The position numbers and the translations under genes are program-made. A stretch of 11,135 bases of DNA. Source: an uncultured Christensenellaceae bacterium (GTDB lineage: Bacteria > Bacillota > Clostridia > Christensenellales > CAG-138). Positions 1 to 6,734 of the stretch are shown piece after piece; position 1 is the stretch's first letter, and each line of letters begins with the position of its first letter. Below the pieces are notes generated by a model. It was not told the DNA's origin. It did no database searches and saw only the letters and a program-made list of their open reading frames with translations. The stretch lies in the NCBI GenBank assembly GCA_902475645.1, contig CABSAH010000043.1:1-11135 (forward strand), in the 5' to 3' direction.

Positions 1-56
1 AACTGCGAAACGCACTTGGCAAGCAATGCTCGTGTTTATACACCCGTGCAATCTTA

Positions 57-144
57 TTGGGGAAATACCCCAAACCCCTGAACGATTTCAGAGAAATCGG
101 CTACGCTCCTGCGGAGCTGAACAGCGAAACTGTCAAAGTTTCGT
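57..144. other. Chain of four small hairpins, oriT- or leader-like
   Basis: Four perfect inverted repeats sit in a row: TTGGGG/CCCCAA (57-73), CGATTTC/GAAATCG (83-99), CTCC/GGAG (107-117) and CGAAAC/GTTTCG (about 124-144). No convincing gene covers positions 1-163. The only minus-strand ATG here (148) opens a 15-codon frame. Serial short hairpins next to cargo-type genes resemble the leader or transfer-origin segments of Firmicutes conjugative and mobilisable elements, but no relaxase gene is visible, so that reading is inference. Confidence 0.3.
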
Positions 145-163
145 TCATACGTTCTCTCTCGTT

Positions 164-568
164 TTACAGAATTCTCATAAATCCACAACAGCCGATCTCT
201 GACATTTCACAGAAACCCATAGACCTGTAAAAAGCAATGGTTTTCGGTGTATTATCCGTTGCCAGCTCAATTTGACGTACACAGCTGTACCTATCCATGA
301 TAGCTTGCAGAAGTGCGGAGCCGATGCCTTTCCGCTGATGCTCCAGCAACACCAAAATATCTTGAACAAACACGATGGTATGCCCATCGCCCACAGTGCG
401 AATAATGCCACAAAGCTGATCGCCCTCGTAAGCTGCAAGAATCAGCATTGAGTTTTCAAAGCCTTTTCGCAGCACCTCTGGATGATCGGTGTAGGCCGTC
501 CAACCTACGCTTTGATACAGCCGCAGAATTTCGGTTTCATCGTATATGCTGTATTCTCTGATTTCCAT
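164..568 (-). CDS. GNAT-family N-acetyltransferase (small)
   Basis: A 134-residue protein with the single-domain GNAT fold, which transfers an acetyl group from acetyl-CoA to an amine on a small molecule or protein. The acetyl-CoA pyrophosphate loop is clear at residues 78-83 (QRKGIG), after a beta strand ending in VQDILVLLEH. The C-terminal motif B reads AFYRSMGF at 112-119. The length is short but within the range of minimal GNATs. The start is supported by GGAGGG about nine bases upstream of the ATG. The gene lies 154 bp downstream of the PfpI-like gene on the same strand and ends close to the hairpin chain at the left edge. The substrate cannot be deduced. Codon use is mixed for isoleucine, unlike the ATA-rich phosphate genes further right, which fits cargo of a mobile element. 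Confidence 0.87.
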   Translation of the reverse strand: MEIREYSIYDETEILRLYQSVGWTAYTDHPEVLRKGFENSMLILAAYEGDQLCGIIRTVGDGHTIVFVQDILVLLEHQRKGIGSALLQAIMDRYSCVRQIELATDNTPKTIAFYRSMGFCEMSEIGCCGFMRIL

Positions 569-640
569 ATAAGTAACCCTCCATCTAAAGTATTGTGTCG
601 GTGTGTTACTTATTCCAGCGTAATCTCATACTTTACCTCT

Positions 641-662
641 CTATACTTAAGCCATAGTATAG
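641..662. promoter_or_regulatory. Inverted repeat CTATACT-N8-AGTATAG upstream of GNAT gene
   Basis: A perfect 7-bp inverted repeat with an 8-bp spacer lies about 75 bp upstream of the 164-568 gene. The half-site nearer to PfpI reads TATACT on the minus strand and could be a -10 box, but no good -35 hexamer sits at 16-18 bp. An operator, or a promoter needing an activator, is possible. The palindrome is seen; its role is inferred. Confidence 0.35.
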
Positions 663-722
663 TCGTCTGTTTTGAAAATCCAGTCTTTATTCATTTCGTT
701 ACATACATATTTTGCATATCAA

Positions 723-1292
723 TCAAAGTCCAAATGTTTTAGGCGGCAAGTCAATACCGAGCATTTTTCCGAAAGCCAATGCCCATCGAACAAAATTATA
801 AGATACCGAAGTTACAATACTTTCGGATTGGATATATCCCTCCGGAATTGGATTTTCAAGACTTGCATCCCAACCTATCATCAAGGCGAGATCATCTGTT
901 GTATAGCCCTCCTCGAATAAGTCCTCCGGATTGACACCTGCCATAAATGGCTTGCCCTCCAATAGTCCGGCTTTCAATAAAAGCAACGGGGCAATAGAGA
1001 TTGCGCCAATGGGCATACCCTCGAATTTTTTGATGAAGTCCAAAATTGCATTGTCCTCAATAGCTTCACGAATATCTATCGCACCGGGCAGAAGCAGGCT
1101 GTCGTATTCATTCAGATTTAACTCATCAATACTCTTTTCGGGGATAATGGTCAAGCCATCCTCGCTTCGTATCCGAGACAGTGTTTTGGCAAAAATGGTA
1201 ATGGGCTTCTCTGCCATTGCCAGCATTTCCAATGCTGGTGCAATTTCAAAATTGCAGAATTGGTCATAGATCAAAATGGCTGTCTTTTTCAT
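723..1292 (-). CDS. DJ-1/PfpI-family protein with Ser at the nucleophile position
   Basis: A 189-residue protein of the DJ-1/PfpI (class I glutamine amidotransferase-like) superfamily, whose members include chaperones, glyoxalases, proteases and regulators. The N-terminal strand (KKTAILIYD) is followed by the conserved acidic residue Glu16 in NFEIAPALEML. The LLLPGA turn is at about 66-71, and the nucleophile elbow at about 96-102 reads GAISIAP. The cysteine that family members normally carry in this elbow is Ser99 (codon TCT), so a cysteine-dependent activity is unlikely. The gene starts immediately after the TGA of the GNAT gene upstream, with GGAGGT inside that gene's last codons eight bases before the ATG, so translation is probably coupled. 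It is the third gene of the unit that starts at 2041. Function unknown. Confidence 0.82.
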   Translation of the reverse strand: MKKTAILIYDQFCNFEIAPALEMLAMAEKPITIFAKTLSRIRSEDGLTIIPEKSIDELNLNEYDSLLLPGAIDIREAIEDNAILDFIKKFEGMPIGAISIAPLLLLKAGLLEGKPFMAGVNPEDLFEEGYTTDDLALMIGWDASLENPIPEGYIQSESIVTSVSYNFVRWALAFGKMLGIDLPPKTFGL

Positions 1293-1787
1293 TCAACATA
1301 CCTCCAACTCATATAAAGCCATAGAGCTTCCATTGGGATAATCAATAATATCTACGATTTTATAGCCAGATTTCAGATAAATCTTTCGGACCACCTTTTC
1401 ATCCAGTCTGGTGTCCAGACGTAGATAACGGATACCTCGCTTGCGGCATTCTGCCTGAATTGCTTCTGTAACCAGTTTCGTCATACCCATTCCGGCAAAT
1501 TTGCGCCGCACACAGAATTTGTGGAGATAGGCAGCTTCATACTTAGGTGCATCGGGCCAATAGTCAGAATCTGCCCATTGGAGAATGAAAGCACAGACAA
1601 TTTCTCCGTCAAGCATTCCAATGCAGAAATTCTCCGGTTGGGCATCGGGTGTGATAAGTTCCTCTTTCGTAAGCCATTCGTCAGGCCATACTCGGTATCC
1701 TTGATCCCGCCCCAAAGCGGCAACCTCACGCATTATAGAAATAGCATCCTCAACTTTGCCAAAATAAAGTTCCAAGTCGTTGTCCAT
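1293..1787 (-). CDS. GNAT-family N-acetyltransferase
   Basis: A 164-residue GNAT protein. The acetyl-CoA-binding segment is residues 94-101 (RRKFAGMG), preceded by the strand AAYLHKFCV. Motif B lies around YLKSGY at about 137-142, and the C-terminal strand is MALYELEV. I place the start at the ATG at 1787, because AGGAAG lies eight bases upstream. A GTG two codons earlier (1793) overlaps the previous stop as GTGA but leaves only two bases to that same ribosome site. The gene follows the DUF1413-like gene by two bases and abuts the PfpI-like gene, so the three form one transcript. Related GNATs with this layout act on small amines or toxins; the substrate here is unknown. Confidence 0.85.
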   Translation of the reverse strand: MDNDLELYFGKVEDAISIMREVAALGRDQGYRVWPDEWLTKEELITPDAQPENFCIGMLDGEIVCAFILQWADSDYWPDAPKYEAAYLHKFCVRRKFAGMGMTKLVTEAIQAECRKRGIRYLRLDTRLDEKVVRKIYLKSGYKIVDIIDYPNGSSMALYELEVC

Positions 1788-1789
1788 GT

Positions 1790-2041
1790 TCACTTCTTCC
1801 TGTAAATCTGCTGATTTTGAAGTGTCTTGCCGTTCGGTTCATATTTGTCTTTTGCTTCACCTGTCACATAGGCAAAGAACAGAAACCCGAGCTTCGTGCG
1901 AAACCCTTTTGGAATGCGACTCCACTCGACGCCACGGAACAGGTCTTTTACTCGAAAGTTCTCGCCCGATTGGACAATAGTATCGGCATAGAGACAAGCT
2001 GCATCGAATAGTTCATTCAAAGGAGTATCCTTAGTCACCAT
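1790..2041 (-). CDS. DUF1413-like small protein
   Basis: An 83-residue protein resembling the DUF1413 proteins found in Firmicutes mobile elements. The recognisable core is RVKDLFRG, then VEWSRIPKG, then a hydrophobic LGFLFFAYV (about residues 30-60), followed by a short polar, lysine-rich tail. It has no signal peptide or clear membrane span. I chose the ATG at 2041 because GGAGG sits seven bases upstream; an in-frame ATG at 2056 overlaps that ribosome site and lacks its own. It heads a three-gene minus-strand unit with a good promoter at 2084-2112. The family function is unknown, and the identification rests on motif memory only. Confidence 0.65.
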   Translation of the reverse strand: MVTKDTPLNELFDAACLYADTIVQSGENFRVKDLFRGVEWSRIPKGFRTKLGFLFFAYVTGEAKDKYEPNGKTLQNQQIYRKK

Positions 2042-2083
2042 AATTCTTACCTCCATTTACTCGTAAGCTACTTGCTATATGCT

Positions 2084-2112
2084 ATTATAGTATATGGAGG
2101 CGAATTATTCAA
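2084..2112 (-). promoter_or_regulatory. Sigma-A-type promoter for the DUF1413-GNAT-PfpI unit
   Basis: On the minus strand, TTGAAT (2112-2107) and TATAAT (2089-2084) are separated by exactly 17 bp. Transcription should start near 2077, leaving a short leader before the GGAGG site of the 2041 start codon. Confidence 0.75.
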
Positions 2113-2131
2113 TACTTTTTCGCAAATGTCC

Positions 2132-2153
2132 AAAAAGAAGTTATAAAAACTTC
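2132..2153 (-). terminator. Weak AT-rich terminator-like hairpin
   Basis: On the minus strand GAAGTT-N5-AACTTC is followed directly by TTTTT. The stem is only six base pairs and AT-rich. It lies upstream of the 2112 promoter, so it would insulate that unit from transcription coming from the right. Two further small palindromes (2159-2177, AAATCAG/CTGATTT; about 2190-2206, TTTGCT/AGCAAA) follow to the right. Confidence 0.35.
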
Positions 2154-2371
2154 CGTCAAAATCAGTTGTGCTGATTTACGTGAACGTCTTTGCTACATAG
2201 CAAACAAACTTCACCCAATAGCGCTTCTCAAACCCGTGATGCCGATATACTGGATAGTGGCAGTTGTAACGCTTTCAAGCCCATTTACACGAATAGATAA
2301 AGTCAGATATGCCCATCTTTGAACAAAGCATCACAGGGCAATAAACAGGCGATTTTCGCCCCCTTAAACGC

Positions 2372-2417
2372 ACAAAACAGGCGACACCCAACCGAAGCTG
2401 AGTGCCGCCTGTTTTGT
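2372..2417. terminator. Possible bidirectional terminator (12-bp inverted repeat)
   Basis: ACAAAACAGGCG (2372-2383) pairs perfectly with CGCCTGTTTTGT (2406-2417). Three further pairs (CAC/GTG) lie inside a single mismatch. The A-rich left flank, GC core and T-rich right flank have the form of a bidirectional intrinsic terminator. An alternative is a terminal structure of an integrated element. Confidence 0.45.
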
Positions 2418-2477
2418 TGTCCAATCCTGCTTGGCAGATGCCGATTTTGTAGTTTTCTCAAATTACTGTCTTATCGG

Positions 2478-2502
2478 CACACGGCCGAGGCTGTCTTTTT
2501 TT
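2478..2502 (+). terminator. Weak intrinsic terminator
   Basis: ACGGC and GCTGT (one G-U pair) around a CGAG loop form a short stem, followed by C and seven T residues (2496-2502). A separate 7-bp pairing of TGCCGAT (2439-2445) with ATCGGCA (2473-2479) could compete with it. It would separate pstS from plus-strand transcription on its left, although no plus-strand gene is present there now. Confidence 0.4.
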
Positions 2503-2544
2503 ATATTATAAGCGCATAGCCGCCGCATTTTCGGGGCTGCGCGA

Positions 2545-2600
2545 TTTGACATGGATTTTACATAAGGCTTCTTTTTGATTTTACACGGAATGGGTATTAT
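2545..2600 (+). promoter_or_regulatory. Probable PhoP/PhoB-dependent pstS promoter (Pho box)
   Basis: TTTGACA (2545-2551), TTTTACA (2556-2562) and TTTTACA (2579-2585) lie in direct orientation; the first two are 11 bp apart and the third is 23 bp on. PhoP/PhoB boxes are direct repeats of TT(A/T)ACA-like sites with about 11-bp periodicity. A TATTAT at 2595-2600 is a plausible -10 box, but no -35 hexamer lies 16-18 bp upstream of it, as expected for an activator-dependent promoter. The matching regulator is encoded in the same operon. Confidence 0.6.
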
Positions 2601-2651
2601 TTAAGCATGAACAAAAATGATTTGAGGGAACCGAAAGGAGATAAAGGGACT

Positions 2652-3467
2652 ATGAAAAGGATTATGATTGCGGTGCTTGCCGCGCTTAGTGCGGCGGCCA
2701 TGCTTGCTGGCTGCGCGGGCGATAACGGCAGCGCGGGCGGCAGCGTTTCAACGGATGGTTCAACCTCCATGGAAAAGGTAATAGGCGCGCTGGGCGAATC
2801 GTTTATGCAGAACAACCCCGGCACTACGTTCACCTATAATCCAACCGGCTCCGGCTCGGGCATAAAGGCCGTGCTTGATGGCCGCTGCGATATCGGCCTT
2901 TCCAGCAGGAGAGTGAAGGACGACGAGAAGGCCGAAGGGCTGAAGGAAACCGTGCTTGCATATGACGGCATTGCAATAATAGTGCATACGGATAACCCCG
3001 TGAACGATTTGGACATTGAAACCATTGCAAAGCTCTATACGGGCGAAATCACCAACTGGAAGGACGTTGGCGGCAGCGACGCGGAGGTTGTGCTTATTGG
3101 GCGCGAAGCGGGCAGCGGCACAAGGGACGGCTTTGAATCCATAACCGGTACTGCCGATAAGTGCCAATACCGCCAGGAGCTTACCTCCACGGGCGACGTT
3201 ATAACCACCGTGTCCCGGAACCCCAACGCCATAGGCTATGCGTCCCTTGCTTCGCTTAAGGACAGCGTTAAGGCGCTGACCGTAGGCGGCGTGACCCCCA
3301 CCGAGGATACCGTTAAGGATGGCAGCTACGTTGTACAGCGCCCGTTCGTGCTGGTAACAAAGGAGAATGCGGCGCTTAGCGAAACCGCGCAGAGGTTCTT
3401 CGACTATGCAACAGGCGCAGACGCGGCGGGCATAATTGCTAAGGCCGGCGCGGTAGCCGCGAACTGA
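2652..3467 (+). CDS. pstS: Phosphate ABC transporter substrate-binding lipoprotein PstS
   Basis: A 271-residue lipoprotein that captures inorganic phosphate outside the membrane and hands it to PstCA. Residues 1-20 are a signal peptide ending in the lipobox LAGC, with Cys21 the expected lipidated residue. Phosphate-contact motifs of the family are present in order: DGSTSM (35-40), GSGSG (66-70), the SSR stretch (84-86), Asp105 in AYDG, and REAGSGTRDGF (151-161). The mature protein is of ordinary length for clostridial PstS. I place the start at 2652: the 15 extra codons back to 2607 would precede the AAAGGAG ribosome site (2634-2640) and spoil the signal peptide. It heads the seven-gene phosphate operon and is preceded by a likely Pho box. 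Confidence 0.96.
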   Translation: MKRIMIAVLAALSAAAMLAGCAGDNGSAGGSVSTDGSTSMEKVIGALGESFMQNNPGTTFTYNPTGSGSGIKAVLDGRCDIGLSSRRVKDDEKAEGLKETVLAYDGIAIIVHTDNPVNDLDIETIAKLYTGEITNWKDVGGSDAEVVLIGREAGSGTRDGFESITGTADKCQYRQELTSTGDVITTVSRNPNAIGYASLASLKDSVKALTVGGVTPTEDTVKDGSYVVQRPFVLVTKENAALSETAQRFFDYATGADAAGIIAKAGAVAAN

Positions 3468-3492
3468 GCGTGAAGGGTAAAAGCAATGTGCA

Positions 3493-3516
3493 TCGGGCGG
3501 TCGGCAGACCGCCCGA
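3493..3516 (+). promoter_or_regulatory. Strong intercistronic hairpin between pstS and pstC
   Basis: TCGGGCGGTC (3493-3502) and GACCGCCCGA (3507-3516) form a perfect 10-bp GC-rich stem around a GGCA loop. There is no U-run, so it is more likely an mRNA 3'-end stabiliser or processing barrier than a full terminator. It would let PstS be made in excess over the membrane subunits. Confidence 0.7.
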
Positions 3517-3544
3517 CAACCGCGTTAGCGGGAAAGGAGCAGGC

Positions 3545-4432
3545 ATGAAGCGGAACAAAAAGCGGGCGGCCAAGCTGATAGAAACCACGGTACACGGCAT
3601 ATTCCTTATAGCGGGGCTTATAACCGTGGGCTGCGTGCTGCTTATAACAATCTATCTTATAATATCCGGCCTGCCCGCAATAAAGGAAATCGGCCTTATA
3701 CCGTTCCTGTTCGGCAGGGTGTGGGCCTCAACCGCAAAAACCACAGAGCCTTCGTTCGGCATACTGCCGTTTATACTAACCAGCATATACGGCACATGCG
3801 GCGCAATAGTGCTGGGCGTGCCGATAGGCTTTATGGCAAGCGTGTATATAGCAAAGTTTGCGCCTAAAAAGCTTAAGGCGGTCATGCAGTCGGCAGTAAG
3901 CCTGCTTGCCGGAATACCGAGCGTTGTATACGGCTTGGTGGGTATGCTGGTGCTTGTGCCGGGCATAAGGAAGCTGTTCAACGTGCCGGACGGCGCAAGC
4001 ATGCTGGCGGCGATAGTGGTGCTGTCCGTAATGATACTGCCTTCGATTATAAAGGTATCCGTAACGGCGCTTGAAGCCGTGCCAAAGGAATATGAGGATG
4101 CGTCGCTTGCCCTTGGCGCAACGGAGGTTGAAACGTGCTTCAGGGTATCTGTACCCGCGGCACGCAGCGGCATTGCGGCGGCGGTTGTGCTGGGCGTTGG
4201 CCGCGCGATAGGCGAGGCTATGGCGGTTATGATGGTTTCGGGCAACGTGGCGAACATGCCGGGGCTTTTTGAAAGCGTAAGGTTCCTTACAACGGCGGTT
4301 GCGGGCGAAATGTCCTATTCGGGCGGATTGCAGCGGCAGGCGCTGTTCTCGATTGCGCTGGTGCTGTTCGTATTCATAATGCTCATAAACGCGGCGCTCA
4401 ATTTCTTCCTAAAGCGGGATAAGGAGGCGTAA
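3545..4432 (+). CDS. pstC: Phosphate ABC transporter permease PstC
   Basis: A 295-residue inner-membrane protein that, with PstA, forms the phosphate channel. After a basic N-terminus (KRNKKR) the hydrophobic spans lie at roughly 15-42, 72-100, 116-140, 153-175, 208-233 and 264-288. The family signature SLLAGIPSVVYGLVGM is at 119-134. The cytoplasmic EAA loop that docks with the ATPase is at about 177-201 and includes EAVPKEYEDASLALGA. The start at 3545 is set by AAAGGAG five bases upstream. A longer frame from 3470 would run through the intercistronic hairpin and add a non-hydrophobic, atypical leader. The pstA start follows four bases after the stop. Confidence 0.95.
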   Translation: MKRNKKRAAKLIETTVHGIFLIAGLITVGCVLLITIYLIISGLPAIKEIGLIPFLFGRVWASTAKTTEPSFGILPFILTSIYGTCGAIVLGVPIGFMASVYIAKFAPKKLKAVMQSAVSLLAGIPSVVYGLVGMLVLVPGIRKLFNVPDGASMLAAIVVLSVMILPSIIKVSVTALEAVPKEYEDASLALGATEVETCFRVSVPAARSGIAAAVVLGVGRAIGEAMAVMMVSGNVANMPGLFESVRFLTTAVAGEMSYSGGLQRQALFSIALVLFVFIMLINAALNFFLKRDKEA

Positions 4433-4436
4433 ACAT

Positions 4437-5297
4437 ATGAACAAAAAGCTTTCGCCAGGCCGCAGGGCATATACGGTTGGCATGAAGGCGCTTATGTATG
4501 CATCCGCTGCCATGATAGGCGCATTGGTGCTGTTTTTGACGGGCTATGTGCTTTACCGCGGCATACCGAACATAACATGGGAGCTTTTGACCACGGCGCC
4601 GAGCATACTGAACGATACGATAGGCATTTGGCCCGATATACTCAACAGCATATATATAGTGATTGCAACTATATTTATCGTGCTGCCGCTTGGCGTATGC
4701 GCGGCGATATACCTTAATGAATACGCATCCAACAAAAGGCTTGTAAGCATAATAGAATTCGCTGCGGAAACCCTTTCGGGCATACCGAGCATTATATACG
4801 GGCTTGTTGGCATGCTGTTCTTCTGCGAATTCTTGAAGCTGAAAACCTCGCTTATGGCGGGCGCGCTTACGCTTGTTATAATGAACCTGCCAACTGTTAT
4901 GCGCACAACGCAGGAAAGCCTTAAAACAGTGCCGCAAAGCTACCGCGAGGGCGCGTTCGGCCTGGGCGCGGGCAAGTGGCGCGTTATACGCACGGTGGTG
5001 CTGCCGGGCTGCGTGGACGGCGTTATAACCGGCTGTATACTGTCCGTTGGGCGCATACTGGGCGAATCGGCCGCGCTGCTGTTCACGGCGGGCATAGCGC
5101 ACGCGGTAAACGGCTTTTTCATGGGGCTTAAAAGCTCCGGCGCAACGCTTACGGTGGCGCTGTATATTTATGCCAAGGAGCGCGGCGAATTCGGCGTGGC
5201 GTTTGCAATAGCGGCAATACTGATGCTGCTCACGCTTATTATTAACCTGAGCGCGGAGGCCGCGGCAAAAGGCTTTAGGAACAAAAGGCGTATATGA
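4437..5297 (+). CDS. pstA: Phosphate ABC transporter permease PstA
   Basis: A 286-residue membrane protein, the partner of PstC in the phosphate channel. Hydrophobic spans begin at about 20-42 and recur through the protein. The PstA/PstC signature ETLSGIPSIIYGLVGM lies at about 110-125. The EAA coupling loop (TVPQSYREGAFGLGAGKWRV) is at about 165-184, followed by GCILSVGRILGESAALL. The C-terminus is basic (FRNKRRI). AAGGAGG inside the end of pstC serves as its ribosome site, eight bases before the ATG. Of 30 isoleucine codons I count 23 ATA, 6 ATT and 1 ATC, a clear example of the codon bias of the right-hand part of the window. Confidence 0.95.
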   Translation: MNKKLSPGRRAYTVGMKALMYASAAMIGALVLFLTGYVLYRGIPNITWELLTTAPSILNDTIGIWPDILNSIYIVIATIFIVLPLGVCAAIYLNEYASNKRLVSIIEFAAETLSGIPSIIYGLVGMLFFCEFLKLKTSLMAGALTLVIMNLPTVMRTTQESLKTVPQSYREGAFGLGAGKWRVIRTVVLPGCVDGVITGCILSVGRILGESAALLFTAGIAHAVNGFFMGLKSSGATLTVALYIYAKERGEFGVAFAIAAILMLLTLIINLSAEAAAKGFRNKRRI

Positions 5298-5317
5298 TTA
5301 CGGGAGGGAAAGAGCAT

Positions 5318-6085
5318 ATGGAAGCCAATGAAAAGAGCATTATAAGCGTTAAGGAGCTTTGCCTGTGGTACGGCAGCCATCAGGCGCTGAAGAATATAAG
5401 CATAGATATACCAAAAAACAGCATAACGGCGCTGATAGGGCCGTCCGGCTGCGGCAAGTCCACGTTCCTTAAAACGCTTGACCGCATGAACGACCTTATT
5501 CCGGGGGTTAAGATAACGGGCAGTATTGAATACAAGGGGGAGGACATATTTGCGCCGGGCGTGGACGTGAGCGGACTGAGGCGGCAGATAGGCATGGTGT
5601 TCCAAAAGCCAAACCCGTTCCCCATGAGCATATATGATAACATTGCATACGGCCCGCGCACCCACGGCATAAGGAACAGGGCAAAGCTTGATTATATTGT
5701 TGAAAAATCGCTGCGCGGTGCGGCCATATGGGACGAGGTAAAGGATAGGCTTAGGAAGAACGCACTGGGGCTTTCGGGCGGGCAGCAGCAGCGGCTTTGC
5801 ATAGCGCGGGCGCTGGCGGTGGAGCCGGACGTGCTGCTGATGGATGAACCCACAAGCGCACTTGACCCGATATCAACATCCAAAATAGAGGAGCTTGCAA
5901 TGCAGCTGAAGGAGCAATACACAATAGTTATCGTTACCCACAATATGCAGCAGGCAGTAAGAATATCGGACAATACGGCGTTTTTCCTTTTGGGAGAGCT
6001 GGTTGAATACGGCGATACGGAGGAGATATTCTCAAAGCCAAAGGATAAGCGCACGGAGGATTATATTACGGGGAGGTTCGGATAA
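5318..6085 (+). CDS. pstB: Phosphate ABC transporter ATP-binding protein PstB
   Basis: A 255-residue cytoplasmic ATPase that powers phosphate import. All ABC motifs are intact: Walker A GPSGCGKST (41-49), Q-loop glutamine 96 in VFQKPNPFP, signature LSGGQQQR (152-159), Walker B LLMDEP (173-178) with the catalytic glutamate, D-loop SALD, and switch histidine 208 in THNMQQA. The PstB-typical ending (TEDYITGRFG) is complete. I prefer the ATG at 5318, which has GGGAGGG nine bases upstream. An in-frame ATG at 5294 overlaps the pstA stop as ATGA, but that ribosome site would then lie inside the gene. The phoU start overlaps the last base of the stop codon. Confidence 0.96.
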   Translation: MEANEKSIISVKELCLWYGSHQALKNISIDIPKNSITALIGPSGCGKSTFLKTLDRMNDLIPGVKITGSIEYKGEDIFAPGVDVSGLRRQIGMVFQKPNPFPMSIYDNIAYGPRTHGIRNRAKLDYIVEKSLRGAAIWDEVKDRLRKNALGLSGGQQQRLCIARALAVEPDVLLMDEPTSALDPISTSKIEELAMQLKEQYTIVIVTHNMQQAVRISDNTAFFLLGELVEYGDTEEIFSKPKDKRTEDYITGRFG

Positions 6086-6729
6086 TGAGAAGCAGGTTTG
6101 ACAATCAGCTTGCGGAGCTGAACAGGGAGCTTATTGAGATGGGCGCAATGTGCGAGGAATCCATAGGCATGGCGCTAAAGGCGCTTACGGAGGGCGACGG
6201 GGCGCTTGCAAAAAGGGTTGCGGGGCTTGACGCGGCGATAGACCAAAAGGAGCGCAGCATAGAATCCATGTGCCTTAAGCTTTTGCTCCAGCAGCAGCCC
6301 GTTGCGCGGGATTTAAGGCAGATATCCGCCGCGCTGAAAATGATAACCGACATGGAGCGCATAGGCGACCAGGCGGAAGATATTGCCGAAATAGTAACCT
6401 ATATAAGCGACAGGAGCGCCGCCAACGGGCAGCTTATGCAGGAAATGGCGAATGCGGCTATAAAAATGGTTACGGATAGTGTGGACGCATATGTAAAACA
6501 TGATACAATAATGGCGGAGGATGTGATTGCCGCGGACGACGTTGTTGACGCATATTTCGATAAGGTCAAGCGTCAGCTCATCGAAAGGATAGCGGCCGAC
6601 CCTGCGGACGGCGAATATGCGCTGGATTTATTGATGATAGCCAAGTATTTTGAGCGCATTGCCGACCACGCGGTGAACATTGCCGAATGGGTCATATTCT
6701 CCGTAACGGGAGTGCATAAGGAGGACTAA
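6085..6729 (+). CDS. phoU: Phosphate signalling/transport regulator PhoU
   Basis: A 214-residue all-helical protein with two PhoU repeats. Each repeat carries the metal-binding E-x-x-x-D motif: ERIGD at 91-95 and ERIAD at 190-194, both followed by a helix with an (A/V)xxIAE pattern. PhoU of known species is cytoplasmic, interacts with PstB and with the PAS region of PhoR, and holds the system silent when phosphate is plentiful. The length matches the family. The start codon shares one base with the pstB stop (TAATG), and GGGAGG lies eight bases before it. The gene sits between the transporter and the two-component genes, matching its linking role. Confidence 0.95.
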   Translation: MRSRFDNQLAELNRELIEMGAMCEESIGMALKALTEGDGALAKRVAGLDAAIDQKERSIESMCLKLLLQQQPVARDLRQISAALKMITDMERIGDQAEDIAEIVTYISDRSAANGQLMQEMANAAIKMVTDSVDAYVKHDTIMAEDVIAADDVVDAYFDKVKRQLIERIAADPADGEYALDLLMIAKYFERIADHAVNIAEWVIFSVTGVHKED

Positions 6730-6734
6730 ACAGC

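Larger units (their letters stand above)
2190..2544. other. Gene-free junction region between cargo genes and phosphate operon
   Basis: No supported gene lies between the DUF1413 promoter and pstS. The stretch holds several hairpins, a direct repeat (AAACAGGCGA at 2343-2352 and 2376-2385), and a change of base and codon composition across it. The longest frames have no ribosome site and no recognisable product. It is the likeliest place for the end of an inserted element, but no attachment site can be named from one sequence. Confidence 0.4.

Noticed and set aside
2176..2316. Minus-strand ATG frame interrupted by an in-frame TGA (2275-2277), considered as a selenoprotein or leader peptide
   Set aside because: 13 codons before the TGA, 32 after, no ribosome site, no clear SECIS-type hairpin right after the TGA, no recognisable product. 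Probably a decayed or non-coding sequence.
2338..2420. Possible CRISPR-like repeats from AAACAGGCGA copies
   Set aside because: Only two 10-bp copies, unequal context, no regular spacers and no cas genes.
2607..2651. Longer N-terminus for PstS from the ATG at 2607
   Set aside because: It lies at the predicted transcription start, has no ribosome site and would put a polar extension before a standard lipoprotein signal.
3652..4257. 201-codon minus-strand frame opposite pstC
   Set aside because: Thr/Ser/Ala-rich shadow with no domain, wholly within pstC.
4398..5102. 234-codon minus-strand frame opposite pstA
   Set aside because: Shadow of the codon bias in pstA: composition dominated by Ala, Arg, Tyr and His, no motif, fully inside an assured gene.
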